A DNA stretch of 16,105 nucleotides from Actinomycetota bacterium (lineage in GTDB: Bacteria > Actinomycetota > Thermoleophilia > UBA2241): the NCBI GenBank assembly GCA_003164655.1, contig PLTW01000067.1, forward strand, positions 7,088 through 23,192, read 5' to 3'. Numbering within the stretch: position 1 is the first letter of the stretch; every line of letters begins with the position of its first letter. The translations under genes were made by a program, and so were the position numbers. Below are positions 6,790 to 14,068 of the stretch, piece by piece. The notes under the pieces were generated by a model, which was not told the origin of the DNA, made no database searches, and worked only from the letters and a program-made list of their open reading frames with translations.

Positions 6790-9700
6790 ATGTCGGCTGT
6801 GCGGGAACCGCGCCGCGCCGACGCGGCTGCAAACAGCGAGCTGACGGGCGCGTCCGCCGGGCGCCCGACGTCCAAACAGACTCTGCGTCAGCCGCAGCGC
6901 CTGATGCGCAGCGTGCTCGGGCCCGTCGACATCGCCGCGTCGACCATGGCCAACATCGCGCCGGCGATGAGTTTCTACTTCGGGTTCGGGTTTCTCGCCC
7001 TCACTGCCGGCATCGCCTCGCCGCTGACGATCATCGCGGCGGGCGTCGCCATCGGCTTTCTGGCCAACACCCTGGCGCAGTTCTCGCGGGCGCACCCCTC
7101 GACCGGTTCGTTCATCACCTTCATCGGCAAGGCGTTCGGCCCGACGAGCGCGATCGCCACGGCGGTCATCCTGATCACCGGCTACATCATCGCCATCATC
7201 TCGGTGCTCGTCATGTCGGGCGGTTTCACGACGATCTTCCTCAACCATTACATCCCCGCCGTCCCCACCTCGGCGTGGCCCTGGTTCATGATCGTCTTCG
7301 TCTCACTGGCGGCGTTCCTCATGGTGCGCGGCATCCACATCTCGACGCGCTGGGCCGGCATCTTCTTCGCTTTCGAGATGATCGTGCTCGCCGTGGTGAC
7401 GGTGAGCGCTCTCGTGCACCACGCCGGCCACCTGACTCTCCACCCCTTCGATCCGCGCTACCTCTCGAACGGCTTCAAGGGGCTGGGGCTCGGCTTCCCG
7501 CTCGCCGTCTATCTGTTCATCGGCTGGGAGAACTCGGCGACGCTGGCCGAAGAGACCGAGAACCCCCGCCGCAACGTGCCGCGCGCCCTGTTTGCGAGCG
7601 TCGCGCTCATGATGGTGAGCTACGTGCTCTTCGCTTATGCGACGGTCGAGGGGTTCGGCGAGAATGTCGCCGCGCTGAGCGCCTCGCCGATCCCGTTCAT
7701 CACGGTCGCCGACAGCGTGCTGGGCGTGCTGGCCTTCTTTGCCTACCTGGCCGGCGTGACCTCGACGCTGGCCTGCCTGATCGCCGCGGTGAACTCGCAG
7801 TCGCGCCTGCTGTTCAACGCCGGCCGCGAAGGCCTGCTGCCCGCCTGGGTCGGCCGCGTCTACGCGCGCCGTCAGACGCCGGTCAACGCCCTGCTGACCT
7901 TCACCGGTATCGGCTTTGTCCTGGTGTTCGCCTGGTCCTTCGGCCAGCGCATCGACCCGGTGACGCTGTTCGCCGAAGCTTCGACGCTCGGTACGATCCT
8001 GGTGCTCGCGGTGTACTTCGTCGCCAATCTGGCGCTGCCCGTCTTCTATCGCAAGCATTATCCCGACCGGCTGTCGCCACTCAAGCACCTGATCGCCCCG
8101 CTCGTGGGCGCGGCCCTGATCGCCCTGCCCATCTACGAGCTCGTCAAGCCGGGGCAGGCCTCTCCCTACGACTGGTTCCCCTACATCGCCCTGCTTGTAA
8201 TCGTCGTCGCCGTCGGCTATGCGGTGATCCTGAACGCGAGCGACAAAACGCTCGCCGACCGCGTCGGCTCGCTCGTCGCCGACGACGTAGCGGACGGCAA
8301 GTTCGCCGGATTCTTAGACGAAGACGAAGAGCCGCTGCACAGCCTGCATCGCGTCGTGTCGTGTCTCAACCAGGATCGCGACACCAAAGCCGCCGTGCAG
8401 GAGGCGCTGCAGATCATCGCCGAGGCGCTGCGCATGGCGTCGGCCGCCGTGTTTATCGTCAGGCCCAACGACACGGCCGAGGTCCTGGCGGCCTGCGGCG
8501 ACACGCGGCGCGGCTTTCCCTACCCCCCGCTGCCCCTCGCCGACGATCTCATCGCGAGCGTCGTCAAGCGCCCCCGAGTCGTCGAGATCGCAGATCCCGC
8601 CGGGCTCCACGAGTCGCTGCAGGCCGTCACCGGCCGCGAAGTCGGCCGTGTCGTGATCGCGCCGCAGTCCGCGGGTCCCGACATCGCCGCCATCCTGGTC
8701 CTCGGCCGCCGCTCCCGGGAACCCCTTTCCCAGCGCGCGACCGAGTTTGTCGCCGTCGTGTCCGAGGCCATGGGTCTCGCCATCAGGAGCCGCTCGCTGG
8801 CGGCGGAATCGCAACACACGGCAGCCGTACTGCAGACCGCCTACGCGGTGTCGCGGGCCATCACCCAGAGCCTCGATCTCGAACTCACCTACCGCGAGAT
8901 CGCAGCCAGTGCCGCCCGTGTGGCGCGCGGTTCGCATTGTCTTCTGTTCGAGCTGGAGGGCGGCGGCGGCGACTATCTGGCGGTGGCGTGCTCAGACCCG
9001 GAAAGCGAGGAGCTGCTGGGCACCCGCGTGCGGCTGCGCAACGACTCCGGGGCCGGGACTCCCGGCCCGGACGCGCCGGGCTTCGTGGTCGGGAAGGTCA
9101 TCCCCGGTGGCCGGACAGACGCGCACGCGGCCAGCAAGTTCAGCCTCGGCGGTCACCTCGACGCACGGCTGGCAGGACTGTTCAACGCCGAGTCCTCCGT
9201 GCTCGTGCCGCTGTTCGCCCAGCAGGAGTTGGTCGGCTCGCTGCTGGTCTATGCGTCCGGGCGCCGGCGGCGATTCTCGCCACTCGAGGTGGCCGAGCTG
9301 CGCAGCGTCGGGGAGCAGGCGGCCATCGCCATTCACAACGCCCGGCTCTACCGCAACCTGGCGGAAAGTCAGGCGAGCGTCGAAGCGCTGCTCACCCGGC
9401 TCACGCGCATCCGCGATCAGGAGCGCCAATCGCTCGCCCGGATCGTGCACGACGACATCGTGCAGTCGATCGTCGGCGCCATCTACCGGCTCGACGACGT
9501 TCGCGAGACGGTCGCCGCCGGCCAGGCCGGCGAGTTCGACGAGGCGGTGACCGTCCTGCGCCAGAGCGTCGACGATGCCCGCCGCGTGATCTGGGAGCTG
9601 CGTCCACCCGCGATCGACGGCCTGGGGCTGCCCGCGGCGTTGCGCTCGCTGGCCGACAGGGCCAGTCAGGGCCAGGCGGCGGTCAAGGTGTCGATCGCCG

Positions 9701-10038
9701 AGATCGCCGGGCTGAGCGACGCCGTCACGACCGGGCTCTACAAGATCGCCCGCGAGGCGCTCTTGAACGCCCTCCATCATGCGAGCGCGCATCAGATCGG
9801 CATCACGCTCGTCGACGTCGCCTCGCCGGACCGCACCACCGCCCGGCTCCTGGTCGAAGACGACGGCGTCGGCTTCGTGGCCGGGGGTCGTGCCGACGGC
9901 GGCCATTACGGCACGGTGATGATGGCAGAGCAGGCAACTCTGATCGGCGCGACCATGTCGATCGACACGCGGCCCGGCTGCGGCACCCGCATCGAAGTCG
10001 TCGTGCCGCTCGCCGCCGACGGGGCAAGCGACCGATGA
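6790..10038 (+). CDS. APC-type permease fused to GAF-GAF-histidine kinase
   Basis: A 1082-residue one-frame fusion. Residues about 36-482 are a full amino acid-polyamine-organocation permease with about twelve membrane segments and family stretches such as SRAHPSTGSF and LAEETENPRRNVPRA. After a short acidic linker (DEDEE, 510-514), two GAF-like domains follow at about 518-670 and 683-850. The kinase is of the NarX/DegS type: H-box with H887 in RIVHDDIVQS, N-box with E989 and N993, ATP-binding DDGVGF at 1024-1029 and a GHYG G2 segment. The likely role is a transport-coupled sensor of an amino acid or amine that phosphorylates the regulator encoded behind it (ATGA overlap). The arrangement recalls CbrA-type transporter-kinases, but those carry an SLC5/sodium-solute permease rather than an APC module. 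The substrate, and whether transport itself occurs, are unknown. Confidence 0.92.
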   Translation: MSAVREPRRADAAANSELTGASAGRPTSKQTLRQPQRLMRSVLGPVDIAASTMANIAPAMSFYFGFGFLALTAGIASPLTIIAAGVAIGFLANTLAQFSRAHPSTGSFITFIGKAFGPTSAIATAVILITGYIIAIISVLVMSGGFTTIFLNHYIPAVPTSAWPWFMIVFVSLAAFLMVRGIHISTRWAGIFFAFEMIVLAVVTVSALVHHAGHLTLHPFDPRYLSNGFKGLGLGFPLAVYLFIGWENSATLAEETENPRRNVPRALFASVALMMVSYVLFAYATVEGFGENVAALSASPIPFITVADSVLGVLAFFAYLAGVTSTLACLIAAVNSQSRLLFNAGREGLLPAWVGRVYARRQTPVNALLTFTGIGFVLVFAWSFGQRIDPVTLFAEASTLGTILVLAVYFVANLALPVFYRKHYPDRLSPLKHLIAPLVGAALIALPIYELVKPGQASPYDWFPYIALLVIVVAVGYAVILNASDKTLADRVGSLVADDVADGKFAGFLDEDEEPLHSLHRVVSCLNQDRDTKAAVQEALQIIAEALRMASAAVFIVRPNDTAEVLAACGDTRRGFPYPPLPLADDLIASVVKRPRVVEIADPAGLHESLQAVTGREVGRVVIAPQSAGPDIAAILVLGRRSREPLSQRATEFVAVVSEAMGLAIRSRSLAAESQHTAAVLQTAYAVSRAITQSLDLELTYREIAASAARVARGSHCLLFELEGGGGDYLAVACSDPESEELLGTRVRLRNDSGAGTPGPDAPGFVVGKVIPGGRTDAHAASKFSLGGHLDARLAGLFNAESSVLVPLFAQQELVGSLLVYASGRRRRFSPLEVAELRSVGEQAAIAIHNARLYRNLAESQASVEALLTRLTRIRDQERQSLARIVHDDIVQSIVGAIYRLDDVRETVAAGQAGEFDEAVTVLRQSVDDARRVIWELRPPAIDGLGLPAALRSLADRASQGQAAVKVSIAEIAGLSDAVTTGLYKIAREALLNALHHASAHQIGITLVDVASPDRTTARLLVEDDGVGFVAGGRADGGHYGTVMMAEQATLIGATMSIDTRPGCGTRIEVVVPLAADGASDR

Positions 10039-10742
10039 AAGGGGACGATCGGCAGATGAAGCAGGGTGGCCACGACATGGCGCCGGACGGTCGGCAGACG
10101 GGCCACGTTCCGACGGAGAGGGCGCGGATCGTGATCGTCGACGATCACGCCGTCGTGCGCGAAGGCCTCGAGCGCATTCTGGCCAAGTGCGCCGACATCG
10201 AAGTCGTGGGCTCGGCGAGCAGCGGCGAAGAGGCCCTGAACCTCGCGGCGGCACTCGAACCCGACCTCGTGCTGCTCGATCTCTCTCTGCCCGGCATGCA
10301 CGGGCTCGATGTGCTGGCCGCCCTGCAGCGCGGCGAACATCGTCCGCGGGTCGTGGTGCTCACGGTGCACGACGACGACGACATCGTCCTGGGAGCGGTG
10401 CGCGGCGGGGCGCAGGGTTACGTGCTGAAGAACGCGACGCGCGACGAACTGCTGGCTGCCGTGCGCAAGGTGGCGGCGGGCGGGCAGGCGTTCGACGAAG
10501 TGGTCGTGCGCGCTCTGCTGCGCGGCGATCAGCGCGAGGTGCTGCGCAGCCTTCTCACCGCCCGCGAGCTCGATATCCTGCGCCTGGTGGCCACCGGACA
10601 GACGAACAAGGAAATCGCCGCCGGGCTGTTCATCAGCTCGGACACGGTCAAGGGCCACCTCGAAACGATCTACCGCAAGCTCGGGGTCTCAGACCGGGCT
10701 CACGCGGTCGCCGTCGCCATCCGCAACGGCCTCGTCGCCTGA
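10035..10742 (+). CDS. NarL/FixJ-family response regulator
   Basis: A 235-residue two-component regulator. The receiver domain (about 30-150) has the acidic pair D36/D37, phosphoacceptor D82 in LLDLSLPG, T110 and K132. The LuxR-type helix-turn-helix follows at about 170-235 (LTARELDILRLVATGQTNKEIA, then TVKGHLETIYRKLGV). The assigned ATG overlaps the kinase stop as ATGA, which implies coupled translation. ATG at 10056 is a serious alternative because AAAGGGGA lies 10 nt before it; ATG at 10077 is also possible. All three precede the receiver domain, so function is unaffected. Its kinase is almost certainly the fused permease-kinase. The second permease gene downstream is the nearest candidate target. 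Confidence 0.93.
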   Translation: MKGDDRQMKQGGHDMAPDGRQTGHVPTERARIVIVDDHAVVREGLERILAKCADIEVVGSASSGEEALNLAAALEPDLVLLDLSLPGMHGLDVLAALQRGEHRPRVVVLTVHDDDDIVLGAVRGGAQGYVLKNATRDELLAAVRKVAAGGQAFDEVVVRALLRGDQREVLRSLLTARELDILRLVATGQTNKEIAAGLFISSDTVKGHLETIYRKLGVSDRAHAVAVAIRNGLVA

Positions 10743-11063
10743 GCGCCTCCGCGGTTGGGCGCCGGCGGCGACCCCGACCACCCTGCCCCCCAAACGGCCC
10801 CCCGCCCAACGGCTCGTTTGCGGTCGCGATCGCACCCGTTCGTCCGCGGCGGAAGGCTCGTTTGTGGCGCTGCCGCGAAGGCCCTTTTCGCCTAGGCTCA
10901 AGCACGACCTCGCTACCTGGAGCGGGTCGATCGGCCACCACGCCAGAAAATGGAGGGCCGCCTCTGGATGCACCTCGAGCGCTTCGCGTCACGACGCGCA
11001 CGCCATTTCGAAGGGCGCGCGACGTCGGATCGGGACTCGAAAACTTGAAGACTGGGGGGATCG
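10743..11063 (+). other. Intergenic region before the second permease
   Basis: This 321-nt stretch has no convincing gene. It contains a spaced direct repeat (10811-10820 and 10855-10864), a possible -10-like TAGGCT at 10893-10898 with only a poor -35, and a GGGGGGA ribosome binding site at 11054-11060 for the permease ATG. No clear terminator hairpin follows the regulator gene, so some read-through into the permease gene is possible. Confidence 0.5.
10811..10864. repeat. Spaced direct repeat, possible regulator sites
   Basis: GGCTCGTTTG occurs at 10811-10820 and 10855-10864. With flanks, 13 of 15 bases match (AmGGCTCGTTTGyGG). The start-to-start distance of 44 nt is close to four helical turns, so bound proteins would face the same side. 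Both lie upstream of the second permease gene and downstream of a response regulator gene. A role as operator is inference. Confidence 0.4.
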
Positions 11064-12698
11064 ATGCCAGAGGAACTTGCTTATGCACGGAAGGCCAGCG
11101 GACTGGTCCGCGGGCTTTCGTTTTGGGACGTGCTGGGGATAGGCCTGGCCTTCCTCACGCCCATCTACGCGATCTGGTACGTCATCGGCTTCAGCCTCTC
11201 GGTCTACCCGCGGGCTCAGCTGGTGATCGCCATCCTCATCTCGGTGGTGACCATCGTCTGGGCAAGCCCGCTGGTCTGGGGCATCCTCGGTGGCACCATG
11301 CCGCGCAGCGGCGGCGAGTACGTCTACAACTCGCGCATCATCACGCCGGCGGTGGCACTCGGAGCCAGCTTCGCGGCGATCCTGGCCCAGTTCTACTGGA
11401 ACCTCTTCAACGCCAGCCTGGTGGCGTCTCCCTCGCTGGCCATGCTGGGCCAGTACCTGGGCTGGACGAGCTTCACCAACTACGTGACCAGCAAGGCCGG
11501 CGCCACGACCATCTCGATCGTCGGCTTTGTCATCGCCTTTTTCATCGTGGCCTTCGGCATGAAGTTCTTCCACCGCATCTCCTTGTATGTGGTCGGCGTG
11601 ATCATCGGCGGTGTGGTGGTGCTCAACCTCGTGCTCACCTTCGCTTCAAAGGCGAGCTTCATCCGCAACTGGGACGCCCAGGCCGCCAAGTATCACTCGG
11701 TCACCTATCACGCCTTCGTCACCGCCGCCGGCAAGGCTTCCGGCTCGCCCATGCCCCACAGCTGGAGCTGGGGCGACACCTTCGGCGCCACGGCCGGTGT
11801 CTTCATGCTGGTCATCTGGGCCTTCGGCATCGCCTACGTCGGCGGTGAGGTGAAGCGTCCCGACAAGACCGTCATGCTGGCGCAGTGGGCGGCCGTGCTG
11901 ACGCCGGTCGTCCTCTGCCTCTGGTCCGTGATCGCCCTCGGTCACCTGGTCGACTTCAGCTTCCTGCGCGCGGCGGCCTACCAGGACTACCGGGTCGCCT
12001 ACGGAGGCACCTCCACGGCGGGTTACAACCTGCCGTACTCGACGAGCTTCATGTCGCTTGTCTACGTCGCTTCCAGAGCGAATCCGGTCATCGCCGTGGT
12101 GGCCGGCGTCACCTTCCTGGTGAACGTGATCTGGCTGCTGACCGTGGCCCTCATCATGTGCCAGCGCGCCATGTTCGCCTGGGGCATGGACCGCATGGGG
12201 CCGCGCTGGTTCACGAGCATCAACCCGCGCTTTGCGTCGCCGATCGGCATGTACGCCCTGGTGGCCGGCATCTCGGCCTTCATGTCGATCGCCTACTGGT
12301 ACCTGTTTCCGAGCATTCTGTCGGGCCTGGTGGCCACCGGCATGCAGCTCGTCTCCGTCTTTGCCGTGACAGCGATCTCGGCCATCCTGCTGCCCTACCG
12401 CAAGAAGGTCGCCCACATCTGGGCGGCCTCGCCCTACAGGAGGTGGACGCTGTTCGGGGTGCCGGTGCTCACCTACGCGGGAGTCGTCTATCTGGCCTAC
12501 ATCCTCGCCCTCATCTACTTCGCCTTCTTCGACTCCAAGACGCGCGAGCTCGGCTTTGCCTTCACGGGCAAGGCGGTGATCCTCATGGTCGGCGCCTGGG
12601 CGGCCGGCATCATCTGGTACTACGCCTGGAAGTACAAGAGCACCAGGGCCGGGGTCGACGTGGCCCACATGACCTACGGAGAGCTGCCGCCCGAGTGA
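11064..12698 (+). CDS. APC-superfamily amino acid/amine permease
   Basis: A 544-residue integral membrane transporter with about twelve to fourteen hydrophobic segments. The N-terminal FWDVLGIGLAFLTPIYAIWY and the loop GTMPRSGGEYVYNSR are typical of the APC superfamily, where the Gly-rich first helix forms the substrate site. AYVGGEVKRPDKTV matches the family's conserved loop that carries an acidic residue followed by a basic-proline turn. The substrate cannot be deduced; it is somewhat longer than the usual 430-500 residues, with an extended soluble loop near residues 190-240. The ATG at 11064 follows GGGGGGA. Unlike the permease part of the upstream kinase, it carries no signalling domain. 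Its place after the kinase and regulator suggests it is the working transporter controlled by them. Confidence 0.92.
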   Translation: MPEELAYARKASGLVRGLSFWDVLGIGLAFLTPIYAIWYVIGFSLSVYPRAQLVIAILISVVTIVWASPLVWGILGGTMPRSGGEYVYNSRIITPAVALGASFAAILAQFYWNLFNASLVASPSLAMLGQYLGWTSFTNYVTSKAGATTISIVGFVIAFFIVAFGMKFFHRISLYVVGVIIGGVVVLNLVLTFASKASFIRNWDAQAAKYHSVTYHAFVTAAGKASGSPMPHSWSWGDTFGATAGVFMLVIWAFGIAYVGGEVKRPDKTVMLAQWAAVLTPVVLCLWSVIALGHLVDFSFLRAAAYQDYRVAYGGTSTAGYNLPYSTSFMSLVYVASRANPVIAVVAGVTFLVNVIWLLTVALIMCQRAMFAWGMDRMGPRWFTSINPRFASPIGMYALVAGISAFMSIAYWYLFPSILSGLVATGMQLVSVFAVTAISAILLPYRKKVAHIWAASPYRRWTLFGVPVLTYAGVVYLAYILALIYFAFFDSKTRELGFAFTGKAVILMVGAWAAGIIWYYAWKYKSTRAGVDVAHMTYGELPPE

Positions 12699-12740
12699 CG
12701 CAAGGCCGGCGACCGGCCGACTGAAGCGGCAGCGGCACCC

Positions 12741-12785
12741 AGCCGGCGGGATGAAGTGGAGCCCCCTCTCTTCATCCCGCCGGCT
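12741..12785 (+). terminator. 16-bp perfect hairpin after the second permease
   Basis: AGCCGGCGGGATGAAG (12741-12756) pairs exactly with CTTCATCCCGCCGGCT (12770-12785) across a 13-nt loop. It lies 42 nt after the permease stop and ahead of the next gene. The following bases are CTTCCCC, so the T-run is weak. A terminator is the most likely role; it would also work on the opposite strand. Confidence 0.65.
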
Positions 12786-12840
12786 CTTCCCCGTGGTGAT
12801 AGCGTTACGCAACGATGACCATGAGCGATCGGAGGCAGCC

Positions 12841-13329
12841 ATGACCGCAGCGGCGAAGATGCGCAGAGCCGACAAGGAGATCACCGACCCGGATGAGCTG
12901 CACCGCATTCTCGACGAGGCGCTCGTGCTCCACCTCGGCGTGGTCGACGGCGACCTCCCTTACGTCGTGCCGCTCAACTTCGCTCGCGACGGCGACAAGC
13001 TCTGGCTCCATTGCGCCGCCGAGGGGCGCAAGCTGCGCTGCCTGCGCGAGCGGCCGGGAGTATGCGTCGAAGTCGAACGCCTGATCGAGGTGACCAGCGG
13101 TGCAGCCGCCTGCGGCAACTGGACGAGCCATTACGAGTCGGTGATCGGCTGCGGCGCGGCCACGGTGGTCACCGACGAAAAGCTCAGGCTGCAAGGCATG
13201 CAGGCCATCATGGGCAAGTACTCGGGCCGGCGAGACTGGCAGTTCTCGCCCGAGACCCTGGCCAAGACGGTCGTCGTGCGCGTCGAGCTGGACTCGCTCA
13301 CCGGCAAGCGCTCACCGGCAAGCGCCTGA
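12841..13329 (+). CDS. NimA-like PNPOx-fold flavoprotein
   Basis: A 162-residue member of the pyridoxamine 5'-phosphate oxidase-like split-barrel group, closest by pattern to the NimA/nitroimidazole-resistance subfamily. Typical stretches are MRRADKEITDPDELHRIL at the N-terminus, LGVVDGDLPYVVPLNF, the flavin-contact region HCAAEGRKLRCL, and SVIGCGAATVV with MGKYSG near the end. Such proteins bind FMN or a related cofactor and reduce small molecules; the natural substrate here is unknown. The start at 12841 has GGAGG at 12831-12835; an in-frame ATG at 12751 would include the terminator hairpin and is rejected. The last residues (KRSPASA) come from a 14-bp duplication that also supplies the stop. 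A small CMD-family gene follows on the same strand after 161 nt. Confidence 0.88.
   Translation: MTAAAKMRRADKEITDPDELHRILDEALVLHLGVVDGDLPYVVPLNFARDGDKLWLHCAAEGRKLRCLRERPGVCVEVERLIEVTSGAAACGNWTSHYESVIGCGAATVVTDEKLRLQGMQAIMGKYSGRRDWQFSPETLAKTVVVRVELDSLTGKRSPASA
13297..13324. repeat. 14-bp exact tandem duplication at the flavoprotein 3' end
   Basis: CTCACCGGCAAGCG occurs at 13297-13310 and 13311-13324, directly adjacent, just before the TGA at 13327-13329. Because 14 is not a multiple of three, the second copy is read in another frame, giving RSPASA and the stop. With one copy only, the frame would pass on without a stop into the next gene. Confidence 0.92.
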
Positions 13330-13490
13330 AAGACACAGACGCGCCGAACAGCCGGCGCCACCGGCAACACGCCGCGCGGAGCGTGCCGTCGACCCGCTCT
13401 CCTGCTTGTACAGAGCCCCGATGGGCAATATCAGGAGAGACAGAAGCAGCGGCGAGCATGCCGCCGGTCGACGACCCAGGAGGACAAGCC

Positions 13491-13814
13491 ATGAGTGACG
13501 ACCATCTGCCCGGCGTCTATGTGCGATTCCGTACCCAGTACCCGAGCGTGGCCGCGGCGCTGGACGGACTGGGCGAGGCGGCAGATGGCGCCGGTCCGCT
13601 CGACGAACGCACGGCGCGCCTCGTAAAGCTCGGCTTGGCGATCGGTGGGGCGGCCGAGGGATCCGTACGTTCCAACGCCAGAAAGGCGCTGGCCGCGGGC
13701 GCGACGGTCGAGGAGATCCGTCACGTCGCCTTGCTGGCCGTCACGACCTGTGGTTTTCCGGCAGCCATCGCCGGCTTCGGCTGGATCGACGAGGTGCTCG
13801 CCGCCGTGAGCTGA
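13491..13814 (+). CDS. Carboxymuconolactone decarboxylase-family protein (AhpD-like fold)
   Basis: A 107-residue all-helical protein of the CMD family. The pattern LVKLGLAIGGAAEGSVRSNARKALAAGATVEEIRHVALLAVTTCGFPAAIAG is typical: the ARKAL-AGAT-EEI core followed by the helix with GFP. The redox CxxC found in AhpD is replaced by SVRS, so peroxidase-reductase activity of the AhpD kind is not expected; the single cysteine in TTCGFP is not a pair. The family includes decarboxylases and many proteins without known activity. The ATG at 13491 has an excellent AGGAGG (13478-13483) 7 nt upstream. It follows the flavoprotein gene by 161 nt and may be co-expressed with it. Its stop lies in the first copy of a 29-bp tandem duplication. 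Confidence 0.85.
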   Translation: MSDDHLPGVYVRFRTQYPSVAAALDGLGEAADGAGPLDERTARLVKLGLAIGGAAEGSVRSNARKALAAGATVEEIRHVALLAVTTCGFPAAIAGFGWIDEVLAAVS

Positions 13815-13858
13815 GACGCCGGCGTGCGGCCGCCGTGAGCTGAGACGCCGGCGTGCGG
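13801..13858. repeat. 29-bp exact tandem duplication at the CMD stop codon
   Basis: A 29-nt unit beginning CCGCCGTGAGCTGAGACG fills 13801-13829 and 13830-13858 without spacer; the next three bases (13859-13861) again match the unit start. The first copy contains the last codons and the TGA (13812-13814) of the CMD gene, and the second lies in the gap behind it. It is the third exact duplication over a stop codon in this window. Confidence 0.93.
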
Positions 13859-13972
13859 CCGGCGCGCGAGAGGGACGCCATGTCCAGATCCGCCGCGGGG
13901 CTTGCGCGCTGCCGGCTACTTTGTAGGATTTGCCGAGAGCTGCCGTCGCTTCCGCACCACTGCGGACGATGA

Positions 13973-14068
13973 GCCAACCAGAGCGAGGCTTGTACCATCG
14001 ACCCGAGTGAGTTCCACGATCGCGACGCCGGACACGTCGTCGACTGTCCCGAAGGGTATGCGGCCTTC
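13973..14068 (+). pseudogene. Fic N-terminal coding remnant without a start codon
   Basis: In the frame of the Fic gene, codons 13973-14068 encode IDPSEFHDRDAGHVVDCPEG followed by YAAF, running straight into VPAPLPPKL. Such a lead-in (acidic helix, then GYxAFxPxPLPP) is the usual Fic N-terminus, so this looks like real coding sequence. Yet no ATG, GTG or TTG exists in frame after the TGA at 13970-13972. An ATG at 13969 opens MSQPERGLYHRPE in the neighbouring frame and stops at 14008-14010; removal of one base near 13990 would join it to the Fic frame. Another ATG at 13880, with GAGAGGGA before it, is in the Fic frame but is cut by the TGA at 13970. A one-base frameshift or sequence error is the simplest explanation. 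Confidence 0.5.

Noticed and set aside
6357..10034. Plus-strand frame running through the peroxiredoxin and permease-kinase into the regulator
   Set aside because: Only the part from 10035 is a real protein; the rest is an Arg-rich shadow of the permease-kinase frame and is antisense to the peroxiredoxin.
11646..12908. Minus-strand open frame opposite the second permease
   Set aside because: Charged, repetitive His/Asp/Gly/Arg sequence without any domain; the plus strand encodes an obvious membrane transporter.
13419..13496. Possible 25-residue ORF (ATG at 13419) before the CMD gene
   Set aside because: No good ribosome binding site and an Arg-rich composition expected by chance; its end overlaps the real gene start only incidentally.
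13880..13972. In-frame TGA read as selenocysteine joining ATG 13880 to the Fic frame
   Set aside because: No SECIS-like hairpin was recognised after the TGA, and Fic proteins are not known selenoproteins; a frameshift is simpler.
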